Shown here piece after piece: positions 8,209 to 17,240 of a DNA stretch of 64,000 nucleotides. Location of the stretch: the NCBI RefSeq assembly GCF_002086115.1, contig NZ_MVHJ01000002.1, positions 62,001-126,000 of the forward strand. Reading direction: 5' to 3'. The position numbers were made by a program, and so were the translations under genes. The notes beneath the pieces were generated by a model. That model ran no database searches. It worked only from the letters and a program-made list of their open reading frames with translations, and was not told the DNA's origin. Within the stretch, counting starts at the first letter, position 1. The number at the start of each line of letters is the position of its first letter. This DNA comes from Mycolicibacterium bacteremicum (GTDB taxonomy: Bacteria > Actinomycetota > Actinomycetes > Mycobacteriales > Mycobacteriaceae).

Positions 8209-8348
8209 ACCGCCGTCCGCGCGGGCATGACGCGCCGCGGTGTGCGGCCGGGCGCATCAGTCGTCCGCGGGGGCATGACGCGCACGGCCGTGTGCGGCCC
8301 GGAACGACCGCCGTCCACGCGGCCGTCACGCGCTGCGGTGTGCGCCCG
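8209..8348. repeat. Three imperfect direct repeats, about 48 bp apart
   Basis: Three related blocks begin near 8210, 8258 and 8305. Each has the order CCGTCC..CG, GCATGACGCGC (or a variant) and a GTGTGCG tail. The first two share GGGCATGACGCGC, and the third has drifted. They fill the spacer after menC. No coding potential is apparent. They may be decayed short palindromes, since each unit contains small inverted parts such as GCGCGGG and CCGCGG. Confidence 0.55.
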
Positions 8349-8367
8349 AACAATAGCCCTGCAGAAG

Positions 8368-8387
8368 CAGTACTACCGGTAGTACTG
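8368..8387. promoter_or_regulatory. Perfect 20-bp palindrome
   Basis: CAGTACTACCGGTAGTACTG is a perfect inverted repeat without a loop. Ten bases on, GTAGTAC (8397-8403) and GTACTAC (8412-8418) form a second dyad with an 8-base spacer, so the half-site GTACTAC or its complement occurs four times in 51 bp. This looks like a cluster of dimer-binding operator sites, or overlapping hairpins between the convergent menC and HicB-like genes. No regulator can be named. Confidence 0.6.
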
Positions 8388-8521
8388 CGCGCAACGGTAG
8401 TACCACTGGCAGTACTACTTTCGCGGACCCGTTGTCGGATCAGAGAGTCGGATCAGAGACCCCGGCCTAGAGGCCCTGGCTCAGAGACCCCGGCTCACAA
8501 GCCCGGTTCGAAGACCCTGGC

Positions 8522-8911
8522 TCAGAAACTCCGGGAATCGGTGCGGCCGACCAGCTTCTGCACCACCCACTGATTCAGCGACACCCGTTGTTCAGTGGCC
8601 TCGACCGCGAGCAGGGCATGCAGTTCGCGGGAGACGCGCAGCACGAACCGGCCGCTGTATTCGCGGTCGGTGAGTGACTCGGGTGCGATCCAACCGTCGG
8701 CCGTCGCGGCCTCGACGTCCTCTCGGACCATCTTCTCGATCGCGGTGATGGCCTCGCCGGCTGTCTCCCCGTGCCGCCGCAGCCCGGGAAACTCCAGGCA
8801 GGTCCCCACATAGGACTTCGTGCTGGGTGACCACATCGCCCGATACGTGTATTCCTTCATCTGCAGCAGCATGGCCCCCGTGTCCGACATGTCCTGATCT
8901 GTGGGATCCAT
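8522..8911 (-). CDS. HicB-like protein with C-terminal ribbon-helix-helix
   Basis: A 129-residue protein from ATG 8911 (starts at 8890 and at MKEYTYR near 8854 are also possible). The HicB fold is seen in YTYRAMWSPSTKSYVGTCLEFPGLRRHGETAGEAI (split here across about residues 21-55), followed by a C-terminal DNA-binding-type segment LHALLAVEATEQRVSLNQWVVQKL (about 98-121). HicB proteins are antitoxins of type II toxin-antitoxin pairs and repress their own operons. No HicA-like small toxin frame is next to it: upstream is the divergent GlxA-like gene and downstream is repeat DNA. It may be a solo regulator, and the palindrome cluster at 8368-8418 is a candidate site, though it lies at the gene's 3' side. 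Confidence 0.8.
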   Translation of the reverse strand: MDPTDQDMSDTGAMLLQMKEYTYRAMWSPSTKSYVGTCLEFPGLRRHGETAGEAITAIEKMVREDVEAATADGWIAPESLTDREYSGRFVLRVSRELHALLAVEATEQRVSLNQWVVQKLVGRTDSRSF

Positions 8912-8950
8912 GGCGTAGACGCCACGAGCCGCGCCAGACACGATGGTGGC

Positions 8951-9913
8951 GTGACGCGATCGGTGGTGATCCTCGGCTTCGGCGGTGTACAGGCATTGGA
9001 CATCGCCGGGCCGTTCGACGTCTTCACCGGCGCCAACCTGCAGCTGATCGCGCTGGGCCGGACGAACCGCTACGACGTGCGGCTGGTGTCCCTGGACGGG
9101 GCGCCGGTCAGCACCATGACGGGCCTCGAATTCGCCGCGGCGGCACTGCCGGATCCCGACACCATCGACACGTTGATCATCCCGGGCGGCTTCGGCACCG
9201 AGACGGTGCGCAAGCACGCCGCCACGGTGGAATGGATCCGCACCGTGGCCGCGACCGCGCGCCGTGTCGTCACGGTGTGCTCGGGTGCGTTTCTCGCAGC
9301 CGAGGCGGGCCTGCTCGACGGATGCCGGGCCACCACCCACTGGGCCGCCGCCGGGCACCTCGCCGCCGAGTACCCCGACGTGACGGTCGACCCCGAACCC
9401 ATCTTCGTGCGCAGTTCGGAACGGGTGTGGACCGCCGCGGGTGTCACCGCCGGCATCGACCTCGCCCTGCATCTGGTCGAGGAGGACCTCGGCACCGATG
9501 TCGCGCAGACGGTGGCCCGCTGGCTGGTGCTCTATCTGCGCCGCCCCGGTGGTCAGACCCAGTTCGCGGCACCGGTGTGGGCGCCGCGGGCCAGACGCGC
9601 CCCGATCCGGGACGTGCAGGAGTTCATCGAGGCCGAACCCGGCGCAATGCACAGCATCGGCGAACTCGCGCGGCGGGCGGCCATGAGCTCTCGACACTTC
9701 ACCCGGGTCTTCACCGAGGAGGTGGGGGAGGCACCCGGCAGCTACGTGGAACGTATCCGCACCGAGGCGGCGCGCCGCCAACTCGAGGAGACCGATGACA
9801 CCGTCACGGTCATCGCCGCCCGGTGCGGCTTCGGCAGCGCCGAAACCTTGCGCCGCAACTTTGTCCGGCGCCTTGGCATTTCACCCGATCAGTACCGCAA
9901 GTCATTCGCCTAG
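8951..9913 (+). CDS. GlxA-type AraC regulator with DJ-1/PfpI domain
   Basis: A 320-residue two-domain protein. Residues 1-180 form a DJ-1/PfpI class I glutamine amidotransferase-like domain with the cysteine nucleophile position C110 in TVCSGAF. Residues about 225-318 form a double helix-turn-helix AraC domain (IGELARRAAMSSRHFTRVF and VIAARCGFGSAETLRRNF). Proteins of this type activate or repress nearby genes in response to small metabolites; the ligand is unknown. GTG 8951 starts right at the domain edge. The next gene, another DJ-1 protein, starts 8 bases later and is the obvious target or partner. Confidence 0.88.
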   Translation: MTRSVVILGFGGVQALDIAGPFDVFTGANLQLIALGRTNRYDVRLVSLDGAPVSTMTGLEFAAAALPDPDTIDTLIIPGGFGTETVRKHAATVEWIRTVAATARRVVTVCSGAFLAAEAGLLDGCRATTHWAAAGHLAAEYPDVTVDPEPIFVRSSERVWTAAGVTAGIDLALHLVEEDLGTDVAQTVARWLVLYLRRPGGQTQFAAPVWAPRARRAPIRDVQEFIEAEPGAMHSIGELARRAAMSSRHFTRVFTEEVGEAPGSYVERIRTEAARRQLEETDDTVTVIAARCGFGSAETLRRNFVRRLGISPDQYRKSFA

Positions 9914-9921
9914 GAGGAACC

Positions 9922-10635
9922 ATGCAGATCGCCATCGTGCTCTACCCCGGATTCACCGCCCTGGACTTCATCGGTCCATACGAGACGCTGCGCTGGCTGC
10001 CCGAGGCCGAGGTGCGCTTCGTCTGGCACGAACCCGGACCCGTCGTCGCCGACTCCGGCGTCCTCGTCGTGGGCGCCACCCACTCATTCGACGAGACGCC
10101 CGCCCCGGACGTCGTGCTGGTTCCGGGCGGCTTCTCGACGATGGAGCATGCCCGTGACGAACGGGTCCTCGACTGGCTGCGCCGCACCCACGAGACGACC
10201 ACCTGGACCGCCTCGGTGTGCTCGGGTTCGGTGTTGCTGGCCGCGGCCGGCCTGCTGGAGGGCAAGCGGGCCACCTCACATTGGGCGGCCGTGCAGTCGC
10301 TGCGCGCCTTCGGCGTGACGCCGGTGGCCGACGAGCGGATCGTGCGGTCCGACGAGCGCCTCGTCACCTGCGCCGGTGTGTCGGCCGGCATCGACCTCGG
10401 GTTGTGGCTGGCCGGGGAGATCGGCGGGGAAGCCAAGGCCAAGGCCATCCAGCTGTCGATGGAGTACGACCCGCAGCCGCCGTTCGATTCCGGACACATG
10501 TCCAAGGCGTCGGCAGCCACCAAGGCCGCGGCCACCGCGCTGATGGCCCGCGAACTTGCCAGCCCACCTGCGCTCAAGGCGACCGTGGGTTTGCTCTGGG
10601 ACCACGCGATCCGGCGGGTTCGCAGTCGCAAGTAG
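9922..10635 (+). CDS. DJ-1/PfpI family protein (isonitrile hydratase-like)
   Basis: A 237-residue protein with a single DJ-1/PfpI domain: IAIVLYPGFTALDFIGPYE at the N-terminus, VPGGF (67-71) and the nucleophile elbow SVCSGS with C100. The relatives include isonitrile hydratase and other cofactor-free hydratases or glyoxalases. Here the last 50 residues (QPPFDSGHMSKASAATKAAATAL onward, quoted in part) form the helical extension seen in that subgroup. The start ATG has a strong AGGAGG at 9912-9917 that overlaps the stop codon of the GlxA-like gene, so the two are translationally coupled. Its TAG stop is part of the predicted -10 element of bpoC. Confidence 0.85.
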   Translation: MQIAIVLYPGFTALDFIGPYETLRWLPEAEVRFVWHEPGPVVADSGVLVVGATHSFDETPAPDVVLVPGGFSTMEHARDERVLDWLRRTHETTTWTASVCSGSVLLAAAGLLEGKRATSHWAAVQSLRAFGVTPVADERIVRSDERLVTCAGVSAGIDLGLWLAGEIGGEAKAKAIQLSMEYDPQPPFDSGHMSKASAATKAAATALMARELASPPALKATVGLLWDHAIRRVRSRK

Positions 10636-10638
10636 GCT
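10633..10638 (+). promoter_or_regulatory. -10 element of bpoC
   Basis: TAGGCT fits TANNNT, 7 bases before the bpoC ATG. Its first three bases are the stop codon of the preceding DJ-1 gene. The same hexamer precedes menD. Confidence 0.45.
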
Positions 10639-10645
10639 CGAGCAA

Positions 10646-11434
10646 ATGAATCTCGCGTATGTCGACAAGGGCGGCACCGGCGAACCGGTGCTCTTCATAG
10701 CGGGCCGCGGCGGCGCAGGCCGCACCTGGCACCTGCACCAGGTCCCGGCCTTCCAGCGGGCCGGCTACCGCGTGATCACCTTCGACAACCGGGGCGTCGG
10801 CGCCACCGAGAACGCCAGCGGATTCACCACCGACCAGGTCGTCGCGGACACCGCCAACCTGATCACCAAGGTCGTCGGCGGCCCGGTGCGGGTGGTCGGT
10901 GTCTCGATGGGCTCGTTCATCGCCCAGGAGCTGATGGTCGCCCGCCCCGAGCTGGTCAGCCAGGCGGTGCTGATGGCCACCCGGGGCCGGCACGACAAGG
11001 CGCGCGATTTCTTCAACAGGGCCGAACGGGACTTCCACGAGTCGGGCATCACCCTGCCGCCCAGCTATGACGCGAAGATCCGGTTGATGGAGAACTTCTC
11101 GCCCAAGACCCTGAACGACGACCGCGCGGTCCTGGACTGGGCCGAGATGTTCACCATGTGGCCCACCAAGTACACCCCCGGCCTCAAAAGCCAGCTCGCG
11201 ATCTCCCCGGAGGGCAATCGGTTGCCCGCCTACCAGCACATCAAGGTCCCGGTGCTGGTGATCGGTTTCGGCGATGACGTCCTGATGGCCCCCCACCTGA
11301 GCCGGGAGGTCGCCGACGCCATCCCCAACGGCCGCTACCTGGAGATTCCCGATGCCGGCCACCTGGGCTTCATCGAGCACCCCCAGGCCGTCAACGACGC
11401 CATCCTGGAATTCTTCGGCGAAGCCAAGCTTTAG
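10646..11434 (+). CDS. bpoC: Alpha/beta hydrolase BpoC (MenH candidate)
   Basis: A 262-residue alpha/beta hydrolase with nucleophile elbow GVSMG (S87), a late acidic region FGDD, and the catalytic histidine in AGHLGF. Length and position match BpoC (Rv0554), once called a bromoperoxidase. The intact Ser-Asp-His set and its place between menC and menD make it a candidate for the SHCHC synthase (MenH) step; that role is inference from context. ATG 10646 is supported by the -10 hexamer 7 bases upstream. menD follows after 9 bases. Confidence 0.88.
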   Translation: MNLAYVDKGGTGEPVLFIAGRGGAGRTWHLHQVPAFQRAGYRVITFDNRGVGATENASGFTTDQVVADTANLITKVVGGPVRVVGVSMGSFIAQELMVARPELVSQAVLMATRGRHDKARDFFNRAERDFHESGITLPPSYDAKIRLMENFSPKTLNDDRAVLDWAEMFTMWPTKYTPGLKSQLAISPEGNRLPAYQHIKVPVLVIGFGDDVLMAPHLSREVADAIPNGRYLEIPDAGHLGFIEHPQAVNDAILEFFGEAKL

Positions 11435-11437
11435 GCT
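11432..11437 (+). promoter_or_regulatory. -10 element of menD
   Basis: TAGGCT, 6 bases before the menD GTG. Its TAG is the bpoC stop codon, the same arrangement as at bpoC. Confidence 0.45.
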
Positions 11438-11443
11438 GTCGAA

Positions 11444-13108
11444 GTGAACCCCTCGACGATCCAGGCCCGCATCGTCGTCGACGAACTGATCCGCGGCGGC
11501 GTCCGCGACGTGGTGCTGTGCCCCGGGTCGCGCAACGCGCCGCTGGCCTTCGCCCTGCACGACGCCGACCGGGCCGGCCGGATCCGGCTGCATGTGCGCA
11601 TCGACGAGCGCACCGCCGGATTCCTGGCGATCGGGCTGGCGATCTCCGGTCAGGCCCCGGTTCCCATCGCGATGACCTCGGGTACGGCGGTGGCCAACCT
11701 GGGACCGGCCGTGGTGGAGGCCAACTACGCACGCGTCCCGCTGATCGTGCTGAGCGCCAACCGACCCTACGAACTGCTCGGCACCGGGGCCAACCAGACG
11801 ATGGAGCAGCTCGGCTATTTCGGTTCCCAGGTGCGGGCCAGCATCAGCCTCGGGCTCGCCGAAGATCCCGGGCGGAGCGACGGGGGCAGCGCCGGCGACT
11901 GGGCCGCGATGAACGCCCAGTGGCGGTCGGCGACCTGCCGGGTCCTGGTGGCGGCCATGGGATCTCGCAGTGCCAACGCGGGCCCGGTGCAGTTCGACAT
12001 CCCGCTGCGCGAACCACTGGTCCCCGACGCCACCGACGCGGGAGGAACAGAACAGACCCCAGACGGCCGGCCGGACGGCCGCTCCTGGACCCACACCCCG
12101 CCCGTCACCTTCGACCAGCCGCTCGACATCGACCTGACCGCCGACACGGTCGTGATCGCCGGGCACGGCGCCGGGGTGCACCCCAACCTGGCCGCACTGC
12201 CCACCGTCGCCGAACCGACCGCGCCGGCAGCCGTGAACCCGCTGCATCCGCTCGCGCTGCCCCAGCTGCGGCCCGAGCAGGTCATCATGCTGGGCCGGCC
12301 GACCCTGCACCGCACGGTGTCAGCTCTGCTGGCCGACCCGGCGGTGCCGGTCTTCGCGCTGACCACCGGGCCGCGCTGGCCCGACGTCTCGGGCAACTCG
12401 CAGGCCACCGGCACCCGCGCGGTCACCAGCGGCGCACCCGACCCGGACTGGCTGCGCCGCAGCGCGGACCTGCACCAGCGCACGCTCGGCGCGGTGCGGG
12501 CCCAGCTGGACCAGCACCCGCACACCACCGGCCTGCACGTCGCCGCGGCGGTAGCGGCCGGTCTACGCGACGGCGATCAACTGGTGCTGGGAGCGTCCAA
12601 CCCGGTCCGCGACATCGCGCTGGTCGGCTTCAACCAGGCCGGCGTGAAGGTGCGGTCCAACCGGGGCGTCGCCGGCATCGACGGCACCATCTCGACCGCC
12701 ATCGGCGCCGCGCTGGCCCATGAGCGCACCGGCGGGTCGACCACGGCGCTGGTGGGCGATCTGACCTTCGTGCACGACAGCTCCGGGCTGCTCATCGGGC
12801 CGACGGAACCGACCCCGCGCAACCTGACCATCGTGGTGTCCAACGACAACGGTGGCGGCATCTTCGAGTTGCTGGAGCAGGGCGACCCGCGGTTCTCGGA
12901 TGTGTCCTCGCGCGTCTTCGGTACCCCGCATGATGTCGATATCGCCGCGCTCTGCCGGGCCTATCACGTCCCCACCCAGCAGGTCGAGGTCGACGCACTG
13001 ACCGAAGTACTGCATCAGCCCTTCGAGGGCATGCGGGTGCTGGAGGTGAAGGCCGACCGGTCCTCGCTGCGCGCGCTGCACGCGTCCATCCGGGCGGCGC
13101 TGCAGTGA
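11444..13108 (+). CDS. menD: SEPHCHC synthase MenD
   Basis: A 554-residue thiamine diphosphate enzyme that joins 2-oxoglutarate-derived succinyl semialdehyde to isochorismate, the first committed menaquinone step. The Pyr domain has [10 protein letters not shown] (25-34) and the catalytic glutamate E55 in RIDERTAGF. The PP domain carries the ThDP/Mg motif that begins GDLTFVHD (about 430) and ends NDNGGGIF. Length equals Rv0555. A variable stretch at about 196-225 ([10 protein letters not shown]) is a surface loop. GTG 11444 starts right before the first helix. The gene overlaps the next by four bases. Confidence 0.95.
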   Translation: MNPSTIQARIVVDELIRGGVRDVVLCPGSRNAPLAFALHDADRAGRIRLHVRIDERTAGFLAIGLAISGQAPVPIAMTSGTAVANLGPAVVEANYARVPLIVLSANRPYELLGTGANQTMEQLGYFGSQVRASISLGLAEDPGRSDGGSAGDWAAMNAQWRSATCRVLVAAMGSRSANAGPVQFDIPLREPLVPDATDAGGTEQTPDGRPDGRSWTHTPPVTFDQPLDIDLTADTVVIAGHGAGVHPNLAALPTVAEPTAPAAVNPLHPLALPQLRPEQVIMLGRPTLHRTVSALLADPAVPVFALTTGPRWPDVSGNSQATGTRAVTSGAPDPDWLRRSADLHQRTLGAVRAQLDQHPHTTGLHVAAAVAAGLRDGDQLVLGASNPVRDIALVGFNQAGVKVRSNRGVAGIDGTISTAIGAALAHERTGGSTTALVGDLTFVHDSSGLLIGPTEPTPRNLTIVVSNDNGGGIFELLEQGDPRFSDVSSRVFGTPHDVDIAALCRAYHVPTQQVEVDALTEVLHQPFEGMRVLEVKADRSSLRALHASIRAALQ

Positions 13109-13662
13109 GACTGCCCCCGGCGTTGCGCGCGTTGTGGCACCGGATGCCGCGGATGTTCGGTGACGGCAGCGAGACCCGCGGCGAGCGGATCATCCGGCGG
13201 GTTCGGGTAGGAATCGTGCTGGCGGCCTGTCTGGTCACCTTCCAGTCAGTGCTGCTGGTGCTGGGTGCGTGGGAGAACGACCGCCGGATCGAGAGCGATA
13301 TGGGGGTGGCCGCCGCCGAGGTGCTCGACGCGGGCCCGCGCCGGTCGACGATCGAGTTCGTGACACCGGACCGGGTCACCTATCGTCCCGAACTCGGCGT
13401 GCTCTATCCGTCCGAACTGGACACCGGGATGCGCATCTACGTCGAATATGACCGCAGCGATCCAGATCTGGTGCGGGTGCAGGACCGCAACGCCGCGCTG
13501 GCGATCATCCCGGCGGCCTCGATCGCGGTGCTCGGTTGGCTGGTGGCCGGGGCCGCGCTACTGGTGGTCGCGGTCGTGGCGCGCCGGTCCGTGGCGGAGT
13601 CCGCCGATCGTTCCGCCGATCAGGCCGACGACATCAGCTTGTCGAGCCAGTCGTCGTCGTAG
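13105..13662 (+). CDS. DUF3592 membrane protein (Rv0556-like)
   Basis: A 185-residue protein with two transmembrane segments, about 33-54 and 131-158, around an extracytoplasmic domain of beta character ([17 protein letters not shown]). This is the DUF3592 layout, and its position right after menD matches Rv0556. It overlaps the menD stop by four bases (GTGA), so it is co-translated. Its 3' end overlaps by 43 bases the 3' end of the convergent lipoprotein gene, and the last codons ([16 protein letters not shown]) are probably free tail. Function unknown. Confidence 0.8.
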   Translation: MRLPPALRALWHRMPRMFGDGSETRGERIIRRVRVGIVLAACLVTFQSVLLVLGAWENDRRIESDMGVAAAEVLDAGPRRSTIEFVTPDRVTYRPELGVLYPSELDTGMRIYVEYDRSDPDLVRVQDRNAALAIIPAASIAVLGWLVAGAALLVVAVVARRSVAESADRSADQADDISLSSQSSS

Positions 13663-14291
13663 ATGTCGACCACCTCGTCGTTGGTCAGGTCGTAAACCGT
13701 TGGTGTCCCGGTGTTCACCGGGTCGACGAGATAGAGCAGGTCGTAGTTCGCAGCGTCCATCTCGACGGCATCGACCGCACCCTCGCCATCGGCGATGCGT
13801 TGCGCCACATCATCGGGTAGTCCCGCGGCGCGGGCCTTTTCGGCCATCTCGTCGTCGCTGGGGCCGCGGCCGGACGGGTCTTGGTCGGCCCACAGGTCCT
13901 CGACGAAGCTCTGGAAGTCCACGGCCGGTGAGTTGCCCTCGGAGGCCGCCACGAACAGCGCATTGCTGACCCGTTCGGAGTAGTGGTAGTCGGCGGTCTC
14001 CAGGAACGTCATCGGGCGATAGGTGACCGCCAGCTGACCCAGACCGATGTAGTGCCGCAGGTCATCCCCGACGTCACGCTGCAGATCCGCACAGTGCGAG
14101 CATTGCGGTTCGGCGAAGATCTCGATCTGTACCGGCGCCTCGGGGAATCCGGCGATCAGGCCGTAGCCGTCGTCGCTCACCTGCGTCAACGGCGCGTTCG
14201 GATCGGGTTGGGCGCTGCCCTGGATCTGCTTGGTGCAGCCGACGCCCACCAGCAGGGTCAATCCGGTGAGCACAGCCAGCATTCGACGCAC
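13620..14291 (-). CDS. DsbA/thioredoxin-fold lipoprotein with CSHC motif
   Basis: A 223-residue protein. Signal peptide [19 protein letters not shown] has a lipobox ending at C19, so the mature protein is likely anchored to the membrane. The thioredoxin-fold part begins [19 protein letters not shown] with the redox pair C64-x-x-C67, followed by a DsbA-like helical insertion and the cis-proline strand region GTPTVYD. Expected role: thiol-disulfide exchange in exported proteins. Start choice: GTG 14291 has TACGGT at -12 to -7, a leaderless -10 element; ATGs at 14282 and 14324 are alternatives. It is convergent with the Rv0556-like gene and divergent from mgtA. Confidence 0.8.
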   Translation of the reverse strand: MRRMLAVLTGLTLLVGVGCTKQIQGSAQPDPNAPLTQVSDDGYGLIAGFPEAPVQIEIFAEPQCSHCADLQRDVGDDLRHYIGLGQLAVTYRPMTFLETADYHYSERVSNALFVAASEGNSPAVDFQSFVEDLWADQDPSGRGPSDDEMAEKARAAGLPDDVAQRIADGEGAVDAVEMDAANYDLLYLVDPVNTGTPTVYDLTNDEVVDIYDDDWLDKLMSSA

Positions 14292-14297
14292 GCGACC

Positions 14298-14303
14298 ACC
14301 GTA
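14298..14303 (-). promoter_or_regulatory. -10 element of the DsbA-like gene
   Basis: On the minus strand TACGGT, fitting TANNNT, 6 bases from GTG 14291. It supports that start over the two ATGs nearby. Confidence 0.4.
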
Positions 14304-14377
14304 CCGCTGTCGTGGTGTTCGCATGCCATATGCCCGTACGCAACCGACTGGACAACCGCCGCTGCGACAGTCAGGGC

Positions 14378-15505
14378 GTGCGCGTTGCAATCGTTGCCGA
14401 ATCCTTCCTCCCGAATGTCAACGGCGTCACCAACTCGGTGCTTCGGGTGATCGAGCATCTCCGCCGCACCGGACACGAGGTGTTGGTCATCGCGCCGGAC
14501 ACGCCGCGCGGTCAGCCGCCCGCCGACCGGGTGCACGACGGGGTGCGCGTCCATCGTGTGCCGTCGCACATGTTCCCGAAGGTGACCTCACTGCCGCTGG
14601 GCGTGCCCCGGCCCCGCATCGTCGGTGTGCTGCGCGGATTCGACCCCGACGTGATTCATCTGGCCTCGCCGGCGCTGCTCGGGTGGGGTGGTGTGCACGC
14701 CGCCCGCCACCTCGGGGTGCCTTCGGTTGCGGTGTTCCAGACCGATGTCGCCGGCTTCGCCGAGAGCTACGGTGTCGGTGTACTCTCCCGCGCCTCGTGG
14801 GCATGGACCCGCCGGTTGCACAGCAAGGCCGACCGTACCCTGGCGCCGTCCACGTCGGCAATGGAAAATCTTGCCGCCCACGGTGTTCCGCGGCTGCACA
14901 AATGGGGTCGCGGGGTGGACATCACCGGCTTCGTGCCGTCTGCGCGCGACCAGGTCCTGCATCGGGCGTGGTCGCCGGCCGGTAAACCGGTCATCGGGTT
15001 CGTCGGCCGGTTGGCCCCCGAGAAGCATGTCGAACGGCTCGCCGTGCTGGCCGCCCGTGATGATCTGCAGGTGGTCGTCGTCGGGGACGGTGTCGACCGC
15101 GGAAAGCTCCAGAGCCTCATGCCCACAGCGGTTTTCACCGGTGAGCTGCGGGGCCCGGCACTGGCGGCCGCGTACGCGAGCATGGACGTGTTCGTTCACC
15201 CCGGTGAACACGAGACGTTCTGCCAGGCGGTACAGGAGGCCATGGCCTCGGGTCTGCCGGTGGTGGCCCCCAACGCCGGTGGACCACGGGATCTGGTGAC
15301 CCCGATGCACACCGGACTGCTGCTCAACGTCGACGAGTTCGAGAGCCGGCTGTCCGGCTCGGTCGATCACCTGATCGCCGAACGCGCCCGCTACTCGGCG
15401 GCGGCCCGGCGCAGTGTGCTGTCGCGCACCTGGCCTGCGCTCTGCGATCAGCTGCTCGGGCATTACGAGGACGTGATCGGTATGCGCCGCCTCCGAGCAG
15501 CCTGA
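14378..15505 (+). CDS. mgtA: GDP-mannose-dependent alpha-mannosyltransferase MgtA
   Basis: A 375-residue GT-B (GT4) glycosyltransferase. N-terminal acceptor domain: [20 protein letters not shown] and the [15 protein letters not shown] segment. C-terminal nucleotide-sugar domain: [15 protein letters not shown] and the [20 protein letters not shown] (split; about 283-302) EX7E-type motif. Close in sequence to MgtA (Rv0557), which adds mannose to glycolipids of the lipomannan pathway at the cytoplasmic face of the membrane. GTG 14378 is preferred over the longer in-frame start at 14312 because homology begins at RVAIVAESF. Position between menD/Rv0556 and menG is conserved. Confidence 0.9.
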   Translation: MRVAIVAESFLPNVNGVTNSVLRVIEHLRRTGHEVLVIAPDTPRGQPPADRVHDGVRVHRVPSHMFPKVTSLPLGVPRPRIVGVLRGFDPDVIHLASPALLGWGGVHAARHLGVPSVAVFQTDVAGFAESYGVGVLSRASWAWTRRLHSKADRTLAPSTSAMENLAAHGVPRLHKWGRGVDITGFVPSARDQVLHRAWSPAGKPVIGFVGRLAPEKHVERLAVLAARDDLQVVVVGDGVDRGKLQSLMPTAVFTGELRGPALAAAYASMDVFVHPGEHETFCQAVQEAMASGLPVVAPNAGGPRDLVTPMHTGLLLNVDEFESRLSGSVDHLIAERARYSAAARRSVLSRTWPALCDQLLGHYEDVIGMRRLRAA

Positions 15506-15532
15506 CCTCCCCCCACCAGTTCCCGGTCAGTT

Positions 15533-15598
15533 CCCGGCGAGCGTGCGTGTCTGCGGCCTGACACGCGGCGCCGCGCGGGAGTATGCGCACGTTCGCCG
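15533..15598. repeat. Dispersed palindromic element, copy 2
   Basis: The first 24 bases (15533-15556) are identical to 1929-1952. Arms CGGCGAGCGTGCG (15535-15547) and CGCACGTTCGCCG (15586-15598) pair with one mismatch, enclosing a second dyad (GGCGCC region). It lies after the mgtA stop and before the BCCT gene, both on the plus strand, so it may act as a terminator or be a short interspersed palindrome. Confidence 0.65.
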
Positions 15599-15662
15599 CG
15601 ATCGAAACGGTTGACACTGCCCATCGGCGGCTACCAAGGTAGCTGCGAGGGGGTGCCGACGA

Positions 15663-17240
15663 GTGAATCGTTTTCTCAAGGGTGTGGACCCGGCCGTGCT
15701 GTGGGGATCGGCGGTGGTCATCGCCGGTTTCGTCGGCTGGGGACTGCTCGCCCCGAAAAGCCTCGGCGCGGTGATGACCTCGACGCTGAATTGGATCATC
15801 GGCAACTTCAGCTGGGCGTTCGTGCTGATCGCGACCGCCGTGCTGATCGTCTGCGTGGTCCTGGTCTTCAGCCGGTGGGGCAGGATCCGGCTGGGGCCTG
15901 ACGATTCGCGGCCGGAGTTCAGGACCTTCTCCTGGGTGTCGATGATGTTCGCCGCGGGCCTGGGTGCGGGCCTGCTCTTCTTCGGTGTGGCCGAGCCGGT
16001 TACGCACTGGACCGCCCCACCGCACGCGCTCGCCGAGCCGGAAAGCGAAGCCGCAGCCCTGGTTGCCTTGCGCTATACGTACTTTCACTGGGGCTTCAAC
16101 GGATGGGCGATGTACGCCGTGATGGGCGGCGCGATGGCCTATTTCGCCTACCGGAAGAACATGCCGGTCCTGGTCAGCTCCACGCTGTCACCGTTCCTCG
16201 GCCGCAACGCACCGTCGCGGCCACTGGGCCGGCTGGTCGACGGGCTGGCCATCGTGGCCACCCTGTTCGGCACCGCCACCGCGCTGGGCCTCAACGGCCT
16301 TCAACTCAACAGCGGGCTGGACTATCTGTTCGGGGTGCCCAAGTCGAATATCGTTGCGGTGCTGATCATCCTGGCCGTCACCACCATGTTCATCCTGTCG
16401 GCGACCTCCGGTGTGGAGAAGGGCATCAACTTCCTGGCCAACCTGGGCGCGGTGGCGACCATCGTGCTGTTTTTGTTCTTTCTGGTGCTCGGTGGCAGCA
16501 CCGTGCTGGTGGTGTCCAACGGGATCGAGTCGATCGGCAACTACATCATCGAGGTACTGCCGATGTCGTTGCAGATGGGCGTCGGCGACGAGGCCTGGAT
16601 GGCCAGTTGGACGATCTTCTATTGGGCGTGGTGGATTTCGTGGGGCCCGTTCGTCGGGATGTTCGTCGCGCGCATCTCGCGGGGCCGCACCATCCGAGAG
16701 TTCGTGCTCGGTGTCGCGGTGGCGCCCACCGGATTCGGGTTCGTGTGGTTCGCAATCGTCGGTGGCACCGGAATCGAACTGCAGCGCAGCGGCGCGGCCG
16801 ATATCGTCGGCTCGCTCTCGACGCCGGAGCTGGTGCTGTTCACCGCACTGGATGCGCTGCCGCTGGCCGGAATCGTGTCGTTCCTGTGCATCCTGCTGAT
16901 CGCGCTGTTCTTCATCAGCGGTGCCGACGCGGCCGCGGTGGTGATGGCGACGATGGCCAGCAAGGGCTCGATCGCTCCGTCGCGGATCGTGACGGTCATC
17001 TTCGGGGTGCTGATGGGTGGTATCGCCTGCGCGATGCTGCTGGTCGGTGGCCTGAATGCCTTGCAGCAGGCGGCGATCCTGGGCGCCGTCCCGTTCACCT
17101 TCGTGTTGATCGCGGTGACCTTCGCGTGGTTCAAGGCGCTGCGTGCCGAGGACGGCACCGCGGTGCTGGAAGTGGACCTGGTGGACAGATCCGGTGACGC
17201 CGATCCCGAGGTGGTCACCTCCGGCGAGCGTCCGTCGTGA
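15663..17240 (+). CDS. BCCT-family betaine/carnitine/choline transporter
   Basis: A 525-residue membrane protein with about 12 hydrophobic helices. The BCCT signature is clear: GWAMYAVMGGAMAYFAYR (147-164) and the tryptophan-rich WTIFYWAWWISWGPF (316-330) followed by FVARISRGRTIREF. These carriers import glycine betaine or related quaternary amines with sodium or protons. Both ends are short, so the long C-terminal osmosensing helix of BetP is missing. GTG 15663 has a GAGGGGG site 9 bases upstream. It overlaps the next gene, a binding lipoprotein, by four bases. Confidence 0.93.
   Translation: MNRFLKGVDPAVLWGSAVVIAGFVGWGLLAPKSLGAVMTSTLNWIIGNFSWAFVLIATAVLIVCVVLVFSRWGRIRLGPDDSRPEFRTFSWVSMMFAAGLGAGLLFFGVAEPVTHWTAPPHALAEPESEAAALVALRYTYFHWGFNGWAMYAVMGGAMAYFAYRKNMPVLVSSTLSPFLGRNAPSRPLGRLVDGLAIVATLFGTATALGLNGLQLNSGLDYLFGVPKSNIVAVLIILAVTTMFILSATSGVEKGINFLANLGAVATIVLFLFFLVLGGSTVLVVSNGIESIGNYIIEVLPMSLQMGVGDEAWMASWTIFYWAWWISWGPFVGMFVARISRGRTIREFVLGVAVAPTGFGFVWFAIVGGTGIELQRSGAADIVGSLSTPELVLFTALDALPLAGIVSFLCILLIALFFISGADAAAVVMATMASKGSIAPSRIVTVIFGVLMGGIACAMLLVGGLNALQQAAILGAVPFTFVLIAVTFAWFKALRAEDGTAVLEVDLVDRSGDADPEVVTSGERPS

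Noticed and set aside
8206-8521. CRISPR array
   Set aside because: The repeats are imperfect, only three, and the intervals are parts of the repeats rather than unique spacers; no cas genes are present.
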